Below the pieces are notes generated by a model. The model ran no database searches. It had not been told where the DNA came from and saw nothing but the letters and a program-made list of their open reading frames with translations. Position numbers and translations under genes: made by a program. DNA of 64,000 nucleotides from Panagrolaimus kolymaensis (taxonomy: Eukaryota > Nematoda > Chromadorea > Rhabditida > Panagrolaimidae), in the NCBI GenBank assembly GCA_028622995.1, contig JAJQJQ010000005.1, positions 372,001-436,000 on the forward strand, given 5' to 3'. This document shows, piece by piece, positions 1-11,044 of the stretch. Every line of letters begins with the position of its first letter. Within the stretch, counting starts at the first letter, position 1.

Positions 1-1252
1 AGGAGGAGTTAAAGTTGGCATGCTTGGAGACATCTTGATTCGTTTTTGAGCAGGACTTTTTGGTTCTTCTATAGCAAGTAGCACTTTTGGTTCAGATCCT
101 ATTGAAAGTTTGATACGTTTTTGAGGAGGACTTTTGGGTTCTTCTTTGATTGGTTCAGGTGCTATCGATGGAGCTCGAGAAATAGGTGGTTCAAGTTTTT
201 CAAATTCTTCATCATCACCAAATAAATCCAAATCACGTTGACGAGCTGCTGATACGTTTACTTCTGCCGGCACAGTTGCGGTCGTGGTTGTCGTTATAGA
301 TGATATATTCATTTCAGTTATAGCTTTTTCATCCCGTAATACAGATTCATAGATTGGTGATAAATCAGCTGAAGGTTCATCAGGTTCCTAAAAATAAGCA
401 TATTTGAAACTTCTCCAACTTCTAAAAACATACTTTCATTTCAGCTTTTGGTTCGATTATTGGTATCGATGGTGGTGGCAGTGGTAAAGGTTCGAATATT
501 GGTTTTTCATGATGATGCTTTCTCTCAGATTTTTCTCGATCACGATGGCTCCTTTCTCTTGAATGCCTTGAAATCGGTGGAGGTAACATTGATGAAGACG
601 ATGAGGACGGCAGAGAAATATTATCACCATTCCTTCCAAAATCCAATGGCACTAATGGCGAAAGCATCAATTGTTCACGCTCTTTTTGTTCAAGAGTATC
701 AATAACTTTTTGAGAAACTTTCGGCCGATATTCCATAAAGGGTGTTGAATGACGAGCTTGATGTAGCTTTCGACGTTCCATCCATGCATTATATTCAGTT
801 TTTTCTTTATCAAATCGTTCCTTTTCTTCCACCGATCGTTTTATTCTTTCAGGTTCATGCTTTTGTCGTTCATTATTATCACGAATAACTTGAGTAACTT
901 TTCGAATTTCACCTTTAGAATCAATGAATTTATTTGGAGTGTAAAATGGAATATAATTCAATGCTCGTTCTTTCTTCTTTTGATTTTCTGTAAATTCTTC
1001 AAAAGTTCCATAAACTCCTGAAAAACAAAAACGTTAAAAAAACTTCGTCTAAAAAGCTGCAATTTTATTCAGTTCAAGCAAGCTTTTAATGTTTAAACAA
1101 AATCCGAGGTTTCTTCCATAGATTTAAACAAAATTAGAATCAAAATATCAGTAAATTAACATCATTGATAGCTGCTCACCAATACCTTTAAACTAATAAA
1201 AAAACCAACTTGTAACTGCTTTTTTGACTGTACTTCTAAGATCTTCTGACAT
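1..1252 (-). CDS. Unrecognised charged, probably nuclear protein, 5' part (runs off the left edge)
   Basis: Three exons join in phase: 1252-1210 (MSEDLRSTVKKAVT), 1017-434 and 387-1, giving about 338 residues before the window ends, so the C-terminus is missing. The start is the first ATG of the only upstream exon whose phase (1) fits the acceptor at 1018. The N-terminal part has a conserved-looking stretch (VYGTFEEFTENQKKKERALN, then IPFYTPNKF), a charged helix, a serine run, and an Arg/His/Lys-rich SRHSRERSHRDREKSERKHH segment of the kind seen in splicing or transcription proteins. The visible end carries two copies of a motif EEPKSP(P/A)QKRIK(L/M)S, which look like nuclear-localisation or phosphorylation sites. 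I do not recognise the family. The exon 1 assignment is inference from splice phase; the two large exons are well supported by uninterrupted frames. Confidence 0.6.
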
Positions 1253-1942
1253 ATTGAGGATTACCATGAATGATGAGAAGAATTATAAATGAGATGATAG
1301 GGGTTAATAAAATAAAAATTTCTTGACGATATTGATGTAATTTTCTAATTGGGAAGATGAGACAGGAAATTACAGCAACAAATCGTAAAAAAAAAATTTA
1401 GAAAAGTGAGTTTTTTCAATGAAAAACATTTTTCGTTGTAAGATTTCTTTTTTCAAGTTGATGAAGTTGGGTGGATGGATTTGTTTGACTTCGATCAAAT
1501 TCTTTACCTTTTTTTTCCATGGAAGCTTCAGAGAATTAGATAAAGATGTTGATAATTTATTTCTGGTGGAAGCTTTGGATTTTGTGTAGTTAGCTAATGT
1601 TATTCTCGTCGCTATAAAGATTGTGTAGGTAACAGAATCGTATTATGTTTGTTAGTAAACCATTCGTTTAGAAAGTGTTACCTAAAATTTTTTAGTTCTC
1701 ATTTTTTGCATTCCTCCCAAAGATTTTGATTTTAAAATTCTTATCACCCATATTTTTTTGTTATTGATACTTATTACTATTTCTGTTTTATGTTTACATC
1801 GCTTTTTGGCATGCAAGTTTTTGCGAGTCATGATACCGTAATCACTACCTTACCTTTTTTTGTGCGTGTATTTGTAGTTTTATCCAACTTCGTTTGGTTT
1901 GTTTTTTACTCTTATAATTTCTTTGTTTTTAGATTTGACAGA
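1253..1942. promoter_or_regulatory. Divergent intergenic region between the first two genes
   Basis: About 690 bases separate two divergently oriented start codons, so both promoters should lie here. I see no TATA-like element that I would defend. A TTTTTAG site ends at 1932, only ten bases before the ATG at 1943, which is the position expected for a spliced-leader acceptor in a nematode. An open frame at 1790-2053 overlaps this stretch, but its upstream half is low-complexity and hydrophobic. Confidence 0.35.
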
Positions 1943-2428
1943 ATGTCGTCGGATGATCCTTTAGCTGATTTTCATCAAAAAGTCCTGAAAATTCTGGATG
2001 TTATTTCTCCAAATTATATCAAGTTTTGCACCTTTAAATCCATCTTTCAGTAAGTCGCTTTCCATTCATGTTCACTCTATCAATTTACCTATGTATGTTA
2101 TGCTTTTAGATATTTCTATGAATCTCAATTAGATGAACTATTTCCTGAATGTACAGATGATGAAATAATCGAATATTTGAAAACAATTCCGATGATTGAT
2201 GTGATTTCTGTTGGTGCTGCAGGCGTTATGCTTCCAATTCTACAAGAACAAATGTCAAATGGACCTCGTCGAGTTTTGCCAAAAGATGAAGTGATACAAC
2301 GGTTAGAAGAATTTGAAAAGTATGAAATATATGAAACCGTTATTGAATACTTGACGCTAAAAATCGCTACCCTGAGTTTGGAAGATTTGGAAGAAAGATT
2401 GAAAGCATTGAGAAATCAAAAGTATTAA
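1943..2428 (+). CDS. Small hypothetical protein, two exons, 141 residues
   Basis: Exons 1943-2049 and 2110-2428 join in phase through a 60-base intron with a GTAAGT donor and a TTTTAG acceptor. The product starts MSSDDPLADFHQKVLKILDV and ends EERLKALRNQKY. It has no signal peptide and no membrane segment. It is mostly predicted helix, rich in Glu, Leu and Ile, with a central hydrophobic stretch (MIDVISVGAAGVMLPIL) and a C-terminal charged helix that could form a coiled coil. I do not recognise the family. The short distance from a TTTTTAG site to the ATG suggests trans-splicing. The even coding quality across both exons and clean phase make a real gene likely. Confidence 0.7.
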
Positions 2429-2814
2429 TGGATGTATGTCTTCTGCCGCTGCTATATAATTATCTAATATGTTCTATGTTGTAATTAGATTTAAATTTTC
2501 TTAATGTAACTAATAATTCCGGTTTAATTTTCGCTTTTATTTAGTATTTTAACTTTGTTTCTTTCTTTGTTTTGTTCCTTTGGTTTTTAAATTTGATGAA
2601 AAAGTTTATGTAATAAAATATCTTTATTTTGAAGATTTTGTCTATCTAAAAACGGATATTTTAAAATATCATCGCCATTAAAAAGGGAAAGGATGGATAA
2701 GAAATGAGGTCATAGCAGTGTGGCACACCTCTTTTCATTTCTTTCTTCTCAAAGAGATGGGATTTTAAAATTTTGTTTTAACAAACTTTTAATCAGTTAG
2801 TTGTTTGTTCAAAG
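2429..2814. other. Intergenic, 386 bases
   Basis: This stretch holds the 3' end of the upstream gene, with an AATAAA-type signal near 2612, and the 5' flank of the next gene. Nothing else stands out. Confidence 0.4.
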
Positions 2815-4269
2815 ATGATCAAACTTCGATCGTCGTCGCCATTTTCGTTTTCCATTTCATTTGCTGCTCTAATTTTTGGTATGTAAAATTTTTTCTTCCA
2901 TTTTCTTTTCTCGAAATCCTTCGACCATCCAAAGAAAAAAGGAAAAACCGTTTTTAGTTTTTACTTTTGTTTTGGGTCAAATTATTTTTTCTTTGTCGTC
3001 AGTGAAATAAAAAGTTTTTTCTGTGATTTTAGGAATTTCAACAATTTGCGGTTTAACTTCAGCTGATAAACTCGTTGGCGTATGGTTGTTTTGCTTTTAA
3101 AAGTCGCGTGGTGTTAAAAAGGCTTATTTTTTAGCTTAACGGTGATTCACAAAATTCAAGATATGTGGAAATTCGGAGATCACCAGGAAACCGACGGTGA
3201 GTTGGCTCAAAGTGATACTGTCGCTTGCTTCTAAAAAGAAGAAATTACAGCTGCAATTTTTAGTTTCATATTGAAGTTTGGTTTTTTATGAAATGACCAA
3301 AGTTTTTAGTCAAACTAAATTTCTAATAACTTTTTTCGATTTATTTTGCATTCACAAATCCGTTTGAATTAACTTTCTAACTTTTTAAGGCCGGTCGACA
3401 TTCCCTCGCTCGAATCCATGCCAAAAGCCCATGGGCTTAATGAATATGGGGACTCTACCAAACAGATTCGAAGGGCGCCACAATCATCATCAACTACATC
3501 AAATCAGCAACAATTGGGTCAATCGCAACAACAACAATTTCAACAACCACAGCAACAACAGCAGTCATCATCGAACGGATATGGTTTTTCATCTCCTTTT
3601 GCATCTATGATTCCAGGGATGCCATCATTAGGAAATTATCAACAACAACAACATCCACAATTTCCTATGATGCTTCCACAAATGCATCATCCATCTTTAC
3701 CTTCACATTCTCAATTATTCCCTCAATTTCCTCCACATCCTCTTATGTCCTTACACCATCAACATCCATATGCACCCGTTCCAGCACAATCACCTCAAGT
3801 AGCATCACCCCAACAACAAGCACAAGTTGCAGTGGGAGGAGTAGCAACTGCAACACTTTCCCCATCAGCACAAATTCCAACCCTTTCTGCTACACAAGCC
3901 CCTATGTTTACATTCCCTACCCTTCCAACAATCTCATTTCCAACATTTCCGTCAATGACCATGCCACCAGCATTTGATAATTTACTTTCAACTCCATCAC
4001 CAAAAAAAATTAAACGAAGAAAGCAACCAAAAAGACAGCGTTCCAACAATGAAAATGACGATAACAACAGCCATGAAAGCAAACATTATAAAAAGCAGCG
4101 AAAGTAATGATTTTGATTTTCAAGTTAACTTTTATAAAGCTTTTACGATAATTTTTTCAGATTAGAAAAAGTCAAAAAGAGACTTCCCCAATACGTTGCT
4201 GAAAGCGATGATAATGAAAATCAAGTACGCGAAATCCCATTTAATCATCGACGGAAACAAAAGAATTAA
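2815..4269 (+). CDS. Secreted Gln/Pro-rich low-complexity protein with a basic C-terminus, 331 residues
   Basis: Five exons join in phase: 2815-2878, 3033-3079, 3135-3196, 3390-4103 and 4161-4269. The N-terminus is a typical signal peptide: basic start (MIKLRSS), then a long hydrophobic core (FSFSISFAALIFGISTICGL) and small residues before ADKLVG. The middle is poly-Gln, then Pro/His/Gln/Met-rich (HPQFPMML, HHPSLPSHSQLF) without recognisable domains. Near the C-terminus lies a strongly basic cluster (SPKKIKRRKQPKRQR) followed by Asn/Asp and charged residues. It ends FNHRRKQKN. The last exon is supported by phase: the donor GTAATG at 4104 avoids an immediate stop. No family recognised; a secreted, possibly disordered protein is the safest reading. 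Confidence 0.65.
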
Positions 4270-4881
4270 TTAACTAATAATAATTTATTTATGTATTTTA
4301 TTGTTTTTGAAAAGAAAATGAATAATAATTTGACTAAATTAAATAAAGACATGAATCATCGTCATTTTTAACATAGTTAGCCACTTTGTGTTTTTTTGGT
4401 TTAATTCTTTTTATCAATAAAACGACTCAACTACTCCTCTACCATTTCAAGCAATAAATGAACCTAAATTTTTTATGATTGCATTTAACTAATAAGCTTG
4501 CAAGTTTTTATCTTAGCGTTCAAAAAGCAAAAATATGTTGAAAAGCAGCCTCAATCAAATGTTTAATGACTGATTTTCTTCTTCTTCACATTTCTTCTTT
4601 CAAAACAACATTGCTTGATTGCTGCTTTTGCTTGTCTTTTTTCTTTCAACATCATCATCCGTTGATCACCTGCATTTTTTTTTTGAATCACAACATTGAC
4701 GTTTGTGGTGGACTCTCTCTGGCAAAAAGAGAAAAAATTCTATCGTTCGCTATTCTTTATTTTTTTTTTTGCTTACAAACATTTTTTTTGAAGGGTTCAA
4801 TTCCGATTTTGTAAATCATTTATTGAAAATCCCCATTAATTCATTCTCCTGGATTTTATGTGTTATTTTATTTTTTAAATT
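4270..4881. other. Intergenic, about 610 bases
   Basis: Contains an AATAAA-type polyadenylation signal near 4342 for the upstream gene. The reading frames at 4566-4885 are T-rich, Phe/Leu-dominated and have no splice context, so I read the stretch as non-coding flank of the beclin-like gene. Confidence 0.4.
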
Positions 4882-5921
4882 ATGACAAAAATATGTCATC
4901 AATGTTATACAGATATAAATTTTGATGAAACCACAACTCAAATAAAAAATAATAATAATGCTAATCAAAAAATTGTTTTAAATACTCTAAAAGTAAGTTT
5001 TACTCTTTGGTGATGATTCATAATTCGTAGTTTTGAACGTGAGTTTGAGTTTAAAATGCTTTATTACTTTTTCCAGAATATTTCGGGTTCCAAAGAATTA
5101 ATGGGAAGTCATGCACATAATTTATTAGAAATTATTGATGATAATTCTAATTTGTCTTTAATGCCGCCACTTTGTGTTGTAAGTTTTTTACTTCTTTTTT
5201 TCTGAGCTTTTTCTGATTTTTTGGATATCAAATGTTTGGCTTTCTTTTCAAGTGTTTTTGGTAGCTAAAAAACCAACAAAATTTTTTGTTTTTGGTAGCT
5301 TTTTTAAGACTTTGAATTTTTTTAAGCAATGTTGCGTTAGCGCTTATGATGAATTAAATCGACAATTAGCTGAACTTGAAAATGAAGGCGAAGTTTATGA
5401 AGAAAATTTATGCCACTTGGAAGAACAAGCTTCCACATCCCCATATGATCCAACTTCCAATAAATTACAAATAAATCAACTTGATGTAAGCTTTTTTTCC
5501 CCAAAATTAATTCCTTTGAAACATAATGAAAATTTGTAGGATGATTTGGAGAAGCTTGAACACGAGTTGCAATTATTAAATTTTGAAGAAATCCAACTTC
5601 AATGGGAAATTGAAGAATTAAATAAAGATAAAAAGCAAACCGATGAAGAACAAGAAAAATTATATAGGCAATGGAAAGCAAGTCAAAGGTATGAAATTTT
5701 TTTTTCAAAAACGCATAAAAAAGTTTTAATAAAATTATAAACTTTTTTGTTTTTCCAGATCCTTGATAAATCGAAATGAGTTCCTTCATAGCATAAATAA
5801 TAAAAATGAATATTATAAATCTCAAATACAAAGATTAAAATCTCCAAAGCTTGTTGAAACCATTGCAGATACATTTAAAAAAGCTGCCTCAGATCCGTGT
5901 GATAAATTAATTTTTAATTAA
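4882..5921 (+). CDS. bec-1: Beclin/BEC-1-like protein lacking the C-terminal BARA domain, 227 residues
   Basis: Beclin is the regulatory subunit of the class III PI3-kinase (VPS34) complex in autophagy. Exons 4882-4992, 5077-5178, 5327-5485, 5540-5688 and 5759-5921 all join in phase. The product has a CHQC pair near the N-terminus and a second CVQC pair after the third exon start, matching the two Cys pairs of BEC-1. A GSHAHNLLEII segment aligns with the short helix before the second pair. Then comes a long coiled coil (AYDELNRQLAELENEGEVYE onward; LEKLEHELQLLNFEEIQLQW onward) of the beclin type. The family continues into a membrane-binding BARA domain of about 200 residues. Here the last exon instead ends KKAASDPCDKLIFN and stop, and nothing BARA-like follows before the next, oppositely oriented gene. 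It may be a truncated paralogue rather than the working orthologue. Confidence 0.75.
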
Positions 5922-6253
5922 ATAATAAAAAATATATATAATCTCGGTTTATTTTTGCTAATTATACGAGTACCTTTTCTAAATAAATTTTTCTGTTTTC
6001 ATAAAATAATTATTTAAAAATAAAATTTTTCTGATACAAACTTACTTTTTACATAAAATTGAAAAAAATTAAATAAATTAGAAACTTTACTTTTTCAAAA
6101 ATAAAACATTTATTTTGTATCACATTTTTTCTTTCATACTCAAAAAAACTTTCTAAATTTCCTGTAAAAAAATTATTTATTGTAAAAATTACAAGATTAA
6201 AAGTTTCATTTAAAAATATATATATTGTTATGATTTTATAATTGCTGCTGTTC
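5922..6253. other. Convergent intergenic region, 332 bases
   Basis: Very AT-rich spacer between the 3' ends of the beclin-like gene and the SXP/RAL-2 gene. No exon resembling the missing beclin domain is visible here on either strand. Confidence 0.4.
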
Positions 6254-7714
6254 TTATTGCTGTTGCATCGGTGGATAATAATAAAATGTTTGTTGTGGCA
6301 AATATGAATTTGTGTTTGGAGCTTGTCCTCTCTGTCCATTATTCCAATTAAAATTTGTCATCGGAGGAATGGGATTGTAATTCATTTGATTAGGCTGATT
6401 CATTCCATTGTTACCATAACTTTGATAATATGGACTCATAGCTGCCACTGAAGAAGGGTTTCCAAAATTATTTAAAAATCCACCATTTTGTATTCCTCCT
6501 CCTCCTCCAATGCCATTATTGGCGCCGCCATTAATAATTTTATAATATCCATTATTATTAAAATTAGAATTATATAAATTTTGTAAACCATTTAAAAGAT
6601 TATTTAAATTTTTTGCTAATGATGCAACTTCGGTGAAAGTTCCAATCAAATCAAATCCACCACCAATAGGAGTCAAAGGAATCAAAGGCATCGGCCCTCC
6701 AAAAATATTATTGTTTCCTCCGCCAAAAATTTGATTTAAATCAAAATTATTATTATAGTTTGTTGGTAATTTATTTTCAATAGGAATTAATAAACCTTGA
6801 TTAAAATCTTGTTGATATCTTTGTGGATTATTATTATTCCATTGGGGATAAATTTGTGGTGGGATAATATTAGTGGCAATGGCCGGAATTTCTGGGAATA
6901 ATGCTGGTGGTGGAGGAAGCTGTGGAAAATTTTCATTGCAAGTTGATAGTTTTCCAAAAGCATTTTCAAGGTCTTGGATAATTTTAGCTGGAGTTCCAAA
7001 AAATATTGTGTTTAGTTGTTGACATTCTTGGAGGATATTTAAACTATCGTTTTTATAAATATTCTGAAATGATAATTATAAATCAAAAAAAATTTTTTTC
7101 TAAAGCTTTCGTAACCGAAGATAACAACCAAAATATTGCAACTTTTCGAATAAAAAATTTGCAAAACTTCAAATTTAAAAATATTTTTTGAAAAAAAAAA
7201 AGAATTTTGAAACACTCACTTTAATTTGAAAATAAATTTCTCGAGTTTCTGGGTTTAATTTTTCTTCCGAAATTTTATCAAATTCCGATTCAATAAGTTT
7301 CATATTTTTGACAAAAGTTTCAGCAGTTTGAATAAAAACGTTTCTTAAATTTTCTGGTAAACCAAAAGCTTGTTTGACTATAGAAATTTTAGATTCAGCT
7401 TTAGTTAAATTTGAATCTTTAAATAAATAAACAAACGATCGAGCTTGATCGGGAGAAAGTTGGCTTAAAAAATTACTAAATTCTTCAAGAAAAAATTTAT
7501 TGGATAAATCGCTGAGGCTGCATTGAATCGAAGAATTTGAGAATGAAAATGTTCGACAAAAAATTTTATTTTTTATTGAAGGAATTTCAGTTGGATTAAA
7601 TATTGTTGGAAAAGCATCCGCCGATTTTAGTCCATAAAAAGTTTCAAAAATTGAAAATAAAAAAATCACATGAAAATAATAATTTTTTATTTTATTTATT
7701 CTCAAAGACTCCAT
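6254..7714 (-). CDS. SXP/RAL-2-like secreted protein with Asn/Gly/Pro-rich tail, 434 residues
   Basis: Two exons, 7714-7220 and 7063-6254, join in phase 0 across a 156-base intron. The start MESLRINKIKNYYFHVIFLF is a signal peptide, ending near ADAFPT. Residues about 55-200 fit the SXP/RAL-2 (DUF148) pattern: a helical domain containing LSQLSPDQARSFVYLF, then amphipathic helices, and Cys in positions that could pair. SXP/RAL-2 proteins are secreted, nematode-specific antigens; some bind divalent cations. The second half is Pro-rich, then Asn/Gly-rich (NNNGYY, NGIGGGGGIQNGG) and ends PQQTFYYYPPMQQQ. The intron position, between the Lys of QIK and the NIYKND segment, corresponds to that of the SXP-like gene at 9602, where exon 1 ends QQYK. 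This suggests that the two are divergent duplicates. Family assignment is by recalled pattern, not by search. Confidence 0.65.
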
Positions 7715-9601
7715 TTTTTCTGATCACAAAAAAAATATGGATGGAAAAATGTTTCATAATTTTTTTATATGTATCTTCTTTTTTTGTTGATAAAGCTTTT
7801 ATCTTTATTTCTGGTTGGTTTATTTACATAAAAAATGCTAGGATTCTTTGTTCCAAATAAAATTAAGGATATGCTTTTTTTACTTTTCCCGGTTATTAAA
7901 AGACAAAGAAAAAATGAAATAAATGTTCGAAGTAGGAAATTCCAGTGTCCATAAAAATAAATATTAAAGCTTGTCGTTACCTGAAATCTTAGTCCGAAAA
8001 AATACTTCTAAAGTTTTCATTTTTTAAAACAGTTACCGTAATCAAAAGTCGCTAAACCTTATTTTTTCTAAATTTAGATAAAAGTAATAAAATAAAATAT
8101 GCATGTATGTATTTAATATTTAATCCTCGATAAAAACACATTTCATCAGATATCAAAAAAAAGCTTATTTATTATTGTAACACACGATCACCAACCATGA
8201 GGTTGAAATTTGCAAAAATAATACTTTCATAATTTATTACAAAAAGTGCAAAAAGAAACATCCAAAAAACAATACAAAATTTATTTCTGCAACAAAAACA
8301 GACTATTGTTTTTTTTTATTGAAAGTTTAAAAGTCACATTTTTTGTTATTTATGCAAAAAATCGTTACTACTATCACCTGCCTTCATAGATTAATCTATA
8401 GCGGTGTTGAAGGTGGTTGTAGTAGAGGGATTATTACAGTTTATGAAAGCGGAAGTATAGCAAAAAACGTGGATGGAAAAATGTTGCAAAAATAAAAGTT
8501 CGAGAACCAAAAAAACAACAACGTAAAAAAGGATTATGTAAATTAAGTTATTTTGGTTCAAACGTTGTGAAAAATATTTTTTTTGTGTATTGTTACGGTC
8601 TGGAGGAAAAAAATGAGGGAAAGAATAAAAAAACGGATCTAAAAAGTCTTTAGAGTATCGAAACCAGAATACATGAATATTAGAAATTGGTTTATTAAAA
8701 TACCAACAAAAAATGTACAGACATAAAAACTAAATTTCTTCTTTGTCAAGGCAAACTTTTCAATATTGGTTGCAACATAAAAAAAAATTTATTTCTCCTA
8801 GTAACGAATAATTTGATTTTCTTGATCTCAAAACATCAGAAATTCATGCTGATCTATGTTTATGTCAATTATGTTTAAGGAAATCCATTTTTTTGTGCTC
8901 TTTTTTTTTCTTCTCTTCCACGCATTTAAATTACTCAGCCGTTGTAAAGTTATTTACTCGCCATTTATTAACAAAAATAAAAATTATGATTGTTTTGTCC
9001 TGTATTTTTTTTCTTCTCCTAAACCAATCATCTGCTGCTGTATAAATATGAGGGGAAAAAAATTAAACCGTTTAATTCAAACAAAAAAAAGATGATTCAT
9101 GAAAAAATAAATTTATGAAAGAAAGGAATCAAAAAAATAAATTTAAAATAATTCTAAAAAGAGGATTATTTTTATTATTATTATTTGTTTTTATGAAAGT
9201 GAACATTGTAACTACTAACCTTTTTTTTCTTCTCTTCTTCTTTCATTACAAAATTATTATTAAATCAAATAAATAATATCATCAGTCACAGACACAAACA
9301 GCTTCCGGGAGGAGCTTGAAAAAAAAAATGGATATAAAAGCAAGCAAGAAAAATAGGTAAATGTCATCAAATTATAAAGCTCAAAGGTTTTTGAGATATA
9401 AAAATAAAAATAAAAAGTTTACTGTAACTAAAATAGCAGCCGACGACTCTTTTTTTTAAAAAATTTTCATAAGCAGCGGCTTTTTATTTTTTGATTTTAG
9501 AATCGAATATTTTTTTAATTATTTCGCTAAAAACCAATTTTTTTGTGATTATTAATTAATAATTTTCAGATTATTTTTATACTTTTTAATACTTAATAAT
9601 C
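7715..9601. promoter_or_regulatory. Divergent intergenic region between the two SXP/RAL-2-like genes, 1.9 kb
   Basis: AT-rich, with no convincing coding frame. It must hold the promoters of both flanking secreted-protein genes. The only structured element I see is an imperfect hairpin at 8368-8425, listed separately. The last 60 bases before the ATG at 9602 contain TTTTCAG, about 33 bases upstream of the start, a possible trans-splice or 5'UTR acceptor. Confidence 0.35.
8368..8425. ncRNA. Imperfect hairpin, possible small-RNA precursor
   Basis: Bases 8368-8386 pair with 8408-8425: CTACTA with TAGTAG, then a bulge, then ACC/GGT-like pairs and CCTTCA with TGAAGG. The loop holds the perfect palindrome TAGATTAATCTA. 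Size and arm length are like a microRNA precursor, but nothing in the sequence shows that it is transcribed. Confidence 0.25.
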
Positions 9602-11044
9602 ATGAGAAGCATAATTTTTACAACTCTCGCCCTGACAGTGGCAATAGCATCTGCTCAACCACAATTTCCAAATAATCAAAATCAAAACAATCAAGGCCAA
9701 GGAATTGGTTTTGGTGCAGCTCCAGGCCTTCCAAGGGCTCCAGGCTCATTCCCAAATAATAACAACAACAATATGGGAGGTGGAGCAGCTCCATGGGGTG
9801 CTACACTTCTTCAAAGCCTTGAATCTCAACTTCGACTTCTTATTGGAAATCTTGTTGGCACCGTTCAACATAGTCCTGGCCTTAATCAAACTCAATTCTC
9901 TCAACTTTTAAATACCCTTAAAAATGAAAGTCTCACCAAAGCTCAAGTAAATACAGCTGTAGAAAATTGGGCCAAAAATCAAAGTGCTGATACTCAAACA
10001 GCTTTCCAACAAGCTATTGGAAACTTTATGAGCAGTTATACTAATATCACCGCTCAACTTGATGCTAAAGCTGCAACCCTTTCCACTCAAGCTCAAGATG
10101 CATATCAACAATATAAAGTAAGCCACAAATGCATTTCCAAGAAAACGTTTTTCAAAATAACATTTTTAGACTGTTTTCGAAAATGAAAACCTTACTCATG
10201 TTCAAGAATGTGCTCAACTTGAAAATATTACCAAAGCATTAAATTCTTCAGTTAAACAAGAATTAAGTCAAGCTTTTGGTGATCTTCAAATGTGTCGTGA
10301 AAATAATAATAATAACAATAACAATGGAGGCTTTGGTGGACAAAACCAAGGTGGATGGGGAAACCAAAATGGAGGCTTTGGACAAAACCAAGGAGGCTTC
10401 GGTGGCCAACAAGGCGGCTTCGGTGGTCAACAAGGAGGCCAACAAGGAGGCTTCGGTGGCCAACAAGGCGGATTTGGAGGCCAACAAGGAGGCTTCGGTG
10501 GTCAACAAGGTGGATTTGGTGGACAACAAGGAAGCTTCGGCGGTCAACAAGGAGGCTTCGGTGGTCAACAAGGAGCCTTCGGTGGCCAACAAGGCGGATT
10601 TGGAGGCCAACAAGGAGGCTTCGGTGGTCAACAAGGAGGCCAACAAGGAGGCTTCGGTGGACAACAAGGTGGCTTCGGTGGACAACAAGGAAGCTTCGGC
10701 GGTCAACAAGGAGGCTTCGGTGGTCAACAAGGAGGCTTCGGCGGTCAACAAGGTGGCTTCATTGACCAACAAGGAGGTTTCGGTGGATCCAATGGCGGAC
10801 AACAAGGCGGATTTGGTGGACAACAACAACCTTTACCTGCTTTACCTATTGGAGGTGGAAATCAAGCTCCATTTGGGTAAGAAATATGAAACATTATCCA
10901 ACATATTCACTTTTTATAATTTACTCTCTCAGTACTAACACTTCTTCTTCCACTGATATTCCAATCAATAATCATCCTCATAAACACTCATTTAATGCTT
11001 TAATAATTGTTTGTATTGTTTACTTATTTAATTTTAACTTTTGA
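9602..11044 (+). CDS. SXP/RAL-2-like secreted protein with GGFGGQQ repeats and a GPI-anchor-like tail, 444 residues
   Basis: Exons 9602-10117, 10170-10876 and 10933-11044 join in phase. The signal peptide is MRSIIFTTLALTVAIASAQP. Residues about 60-210 form an SXP/RAL-2-like helical domain (LLQSLESQLRLLIGNLVGTV; FQQAIGNFMSSYTNITAQL), with N-glycosylation sites and two Cys after the intron (VQEC, MCRENN). Then follow about 25 repeats based on GGFGGQQ. The frame meets TAA at 10878, but that stop is part of a perfect GGTAAGA donor. Splicing to the CTCTCAG acceptor at 10932 adds 37 residues, Ser/Thr then HPHKHS and a hydrophobic end (FNALIIVCIVYLFNFNF), the shape of a GPI-anchor signal. Reading straight through to 10880 would give a soluble form. 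Family assignment is by recalled pattern. Confidence 0.7.
10320..10850 (+). repeat. Coding minisatellite, 21-base units encoding GGFGGQQ
   Basis: Tandem units close to GGAGGCTTCGGTGGTCAACAA run through exon 2 of the secreted protein gene. Some units are 12-base short forms (GGCCAACAAGGA-type) and others carry substitutions (S or A for G, IDQ for GGQ). Blocks of several units recur, so the array has grown by higher-order duplication. Confidence 0.85.

Noticed and set aside
10263..10829. Long minus-strand open frame of Leu/Thr/Ser/Ala repeats (188 codons)
   Set aside because: It is the exact antisense of the GGFGGQQ minisatellite; repeat periodicity keeps all frames open.
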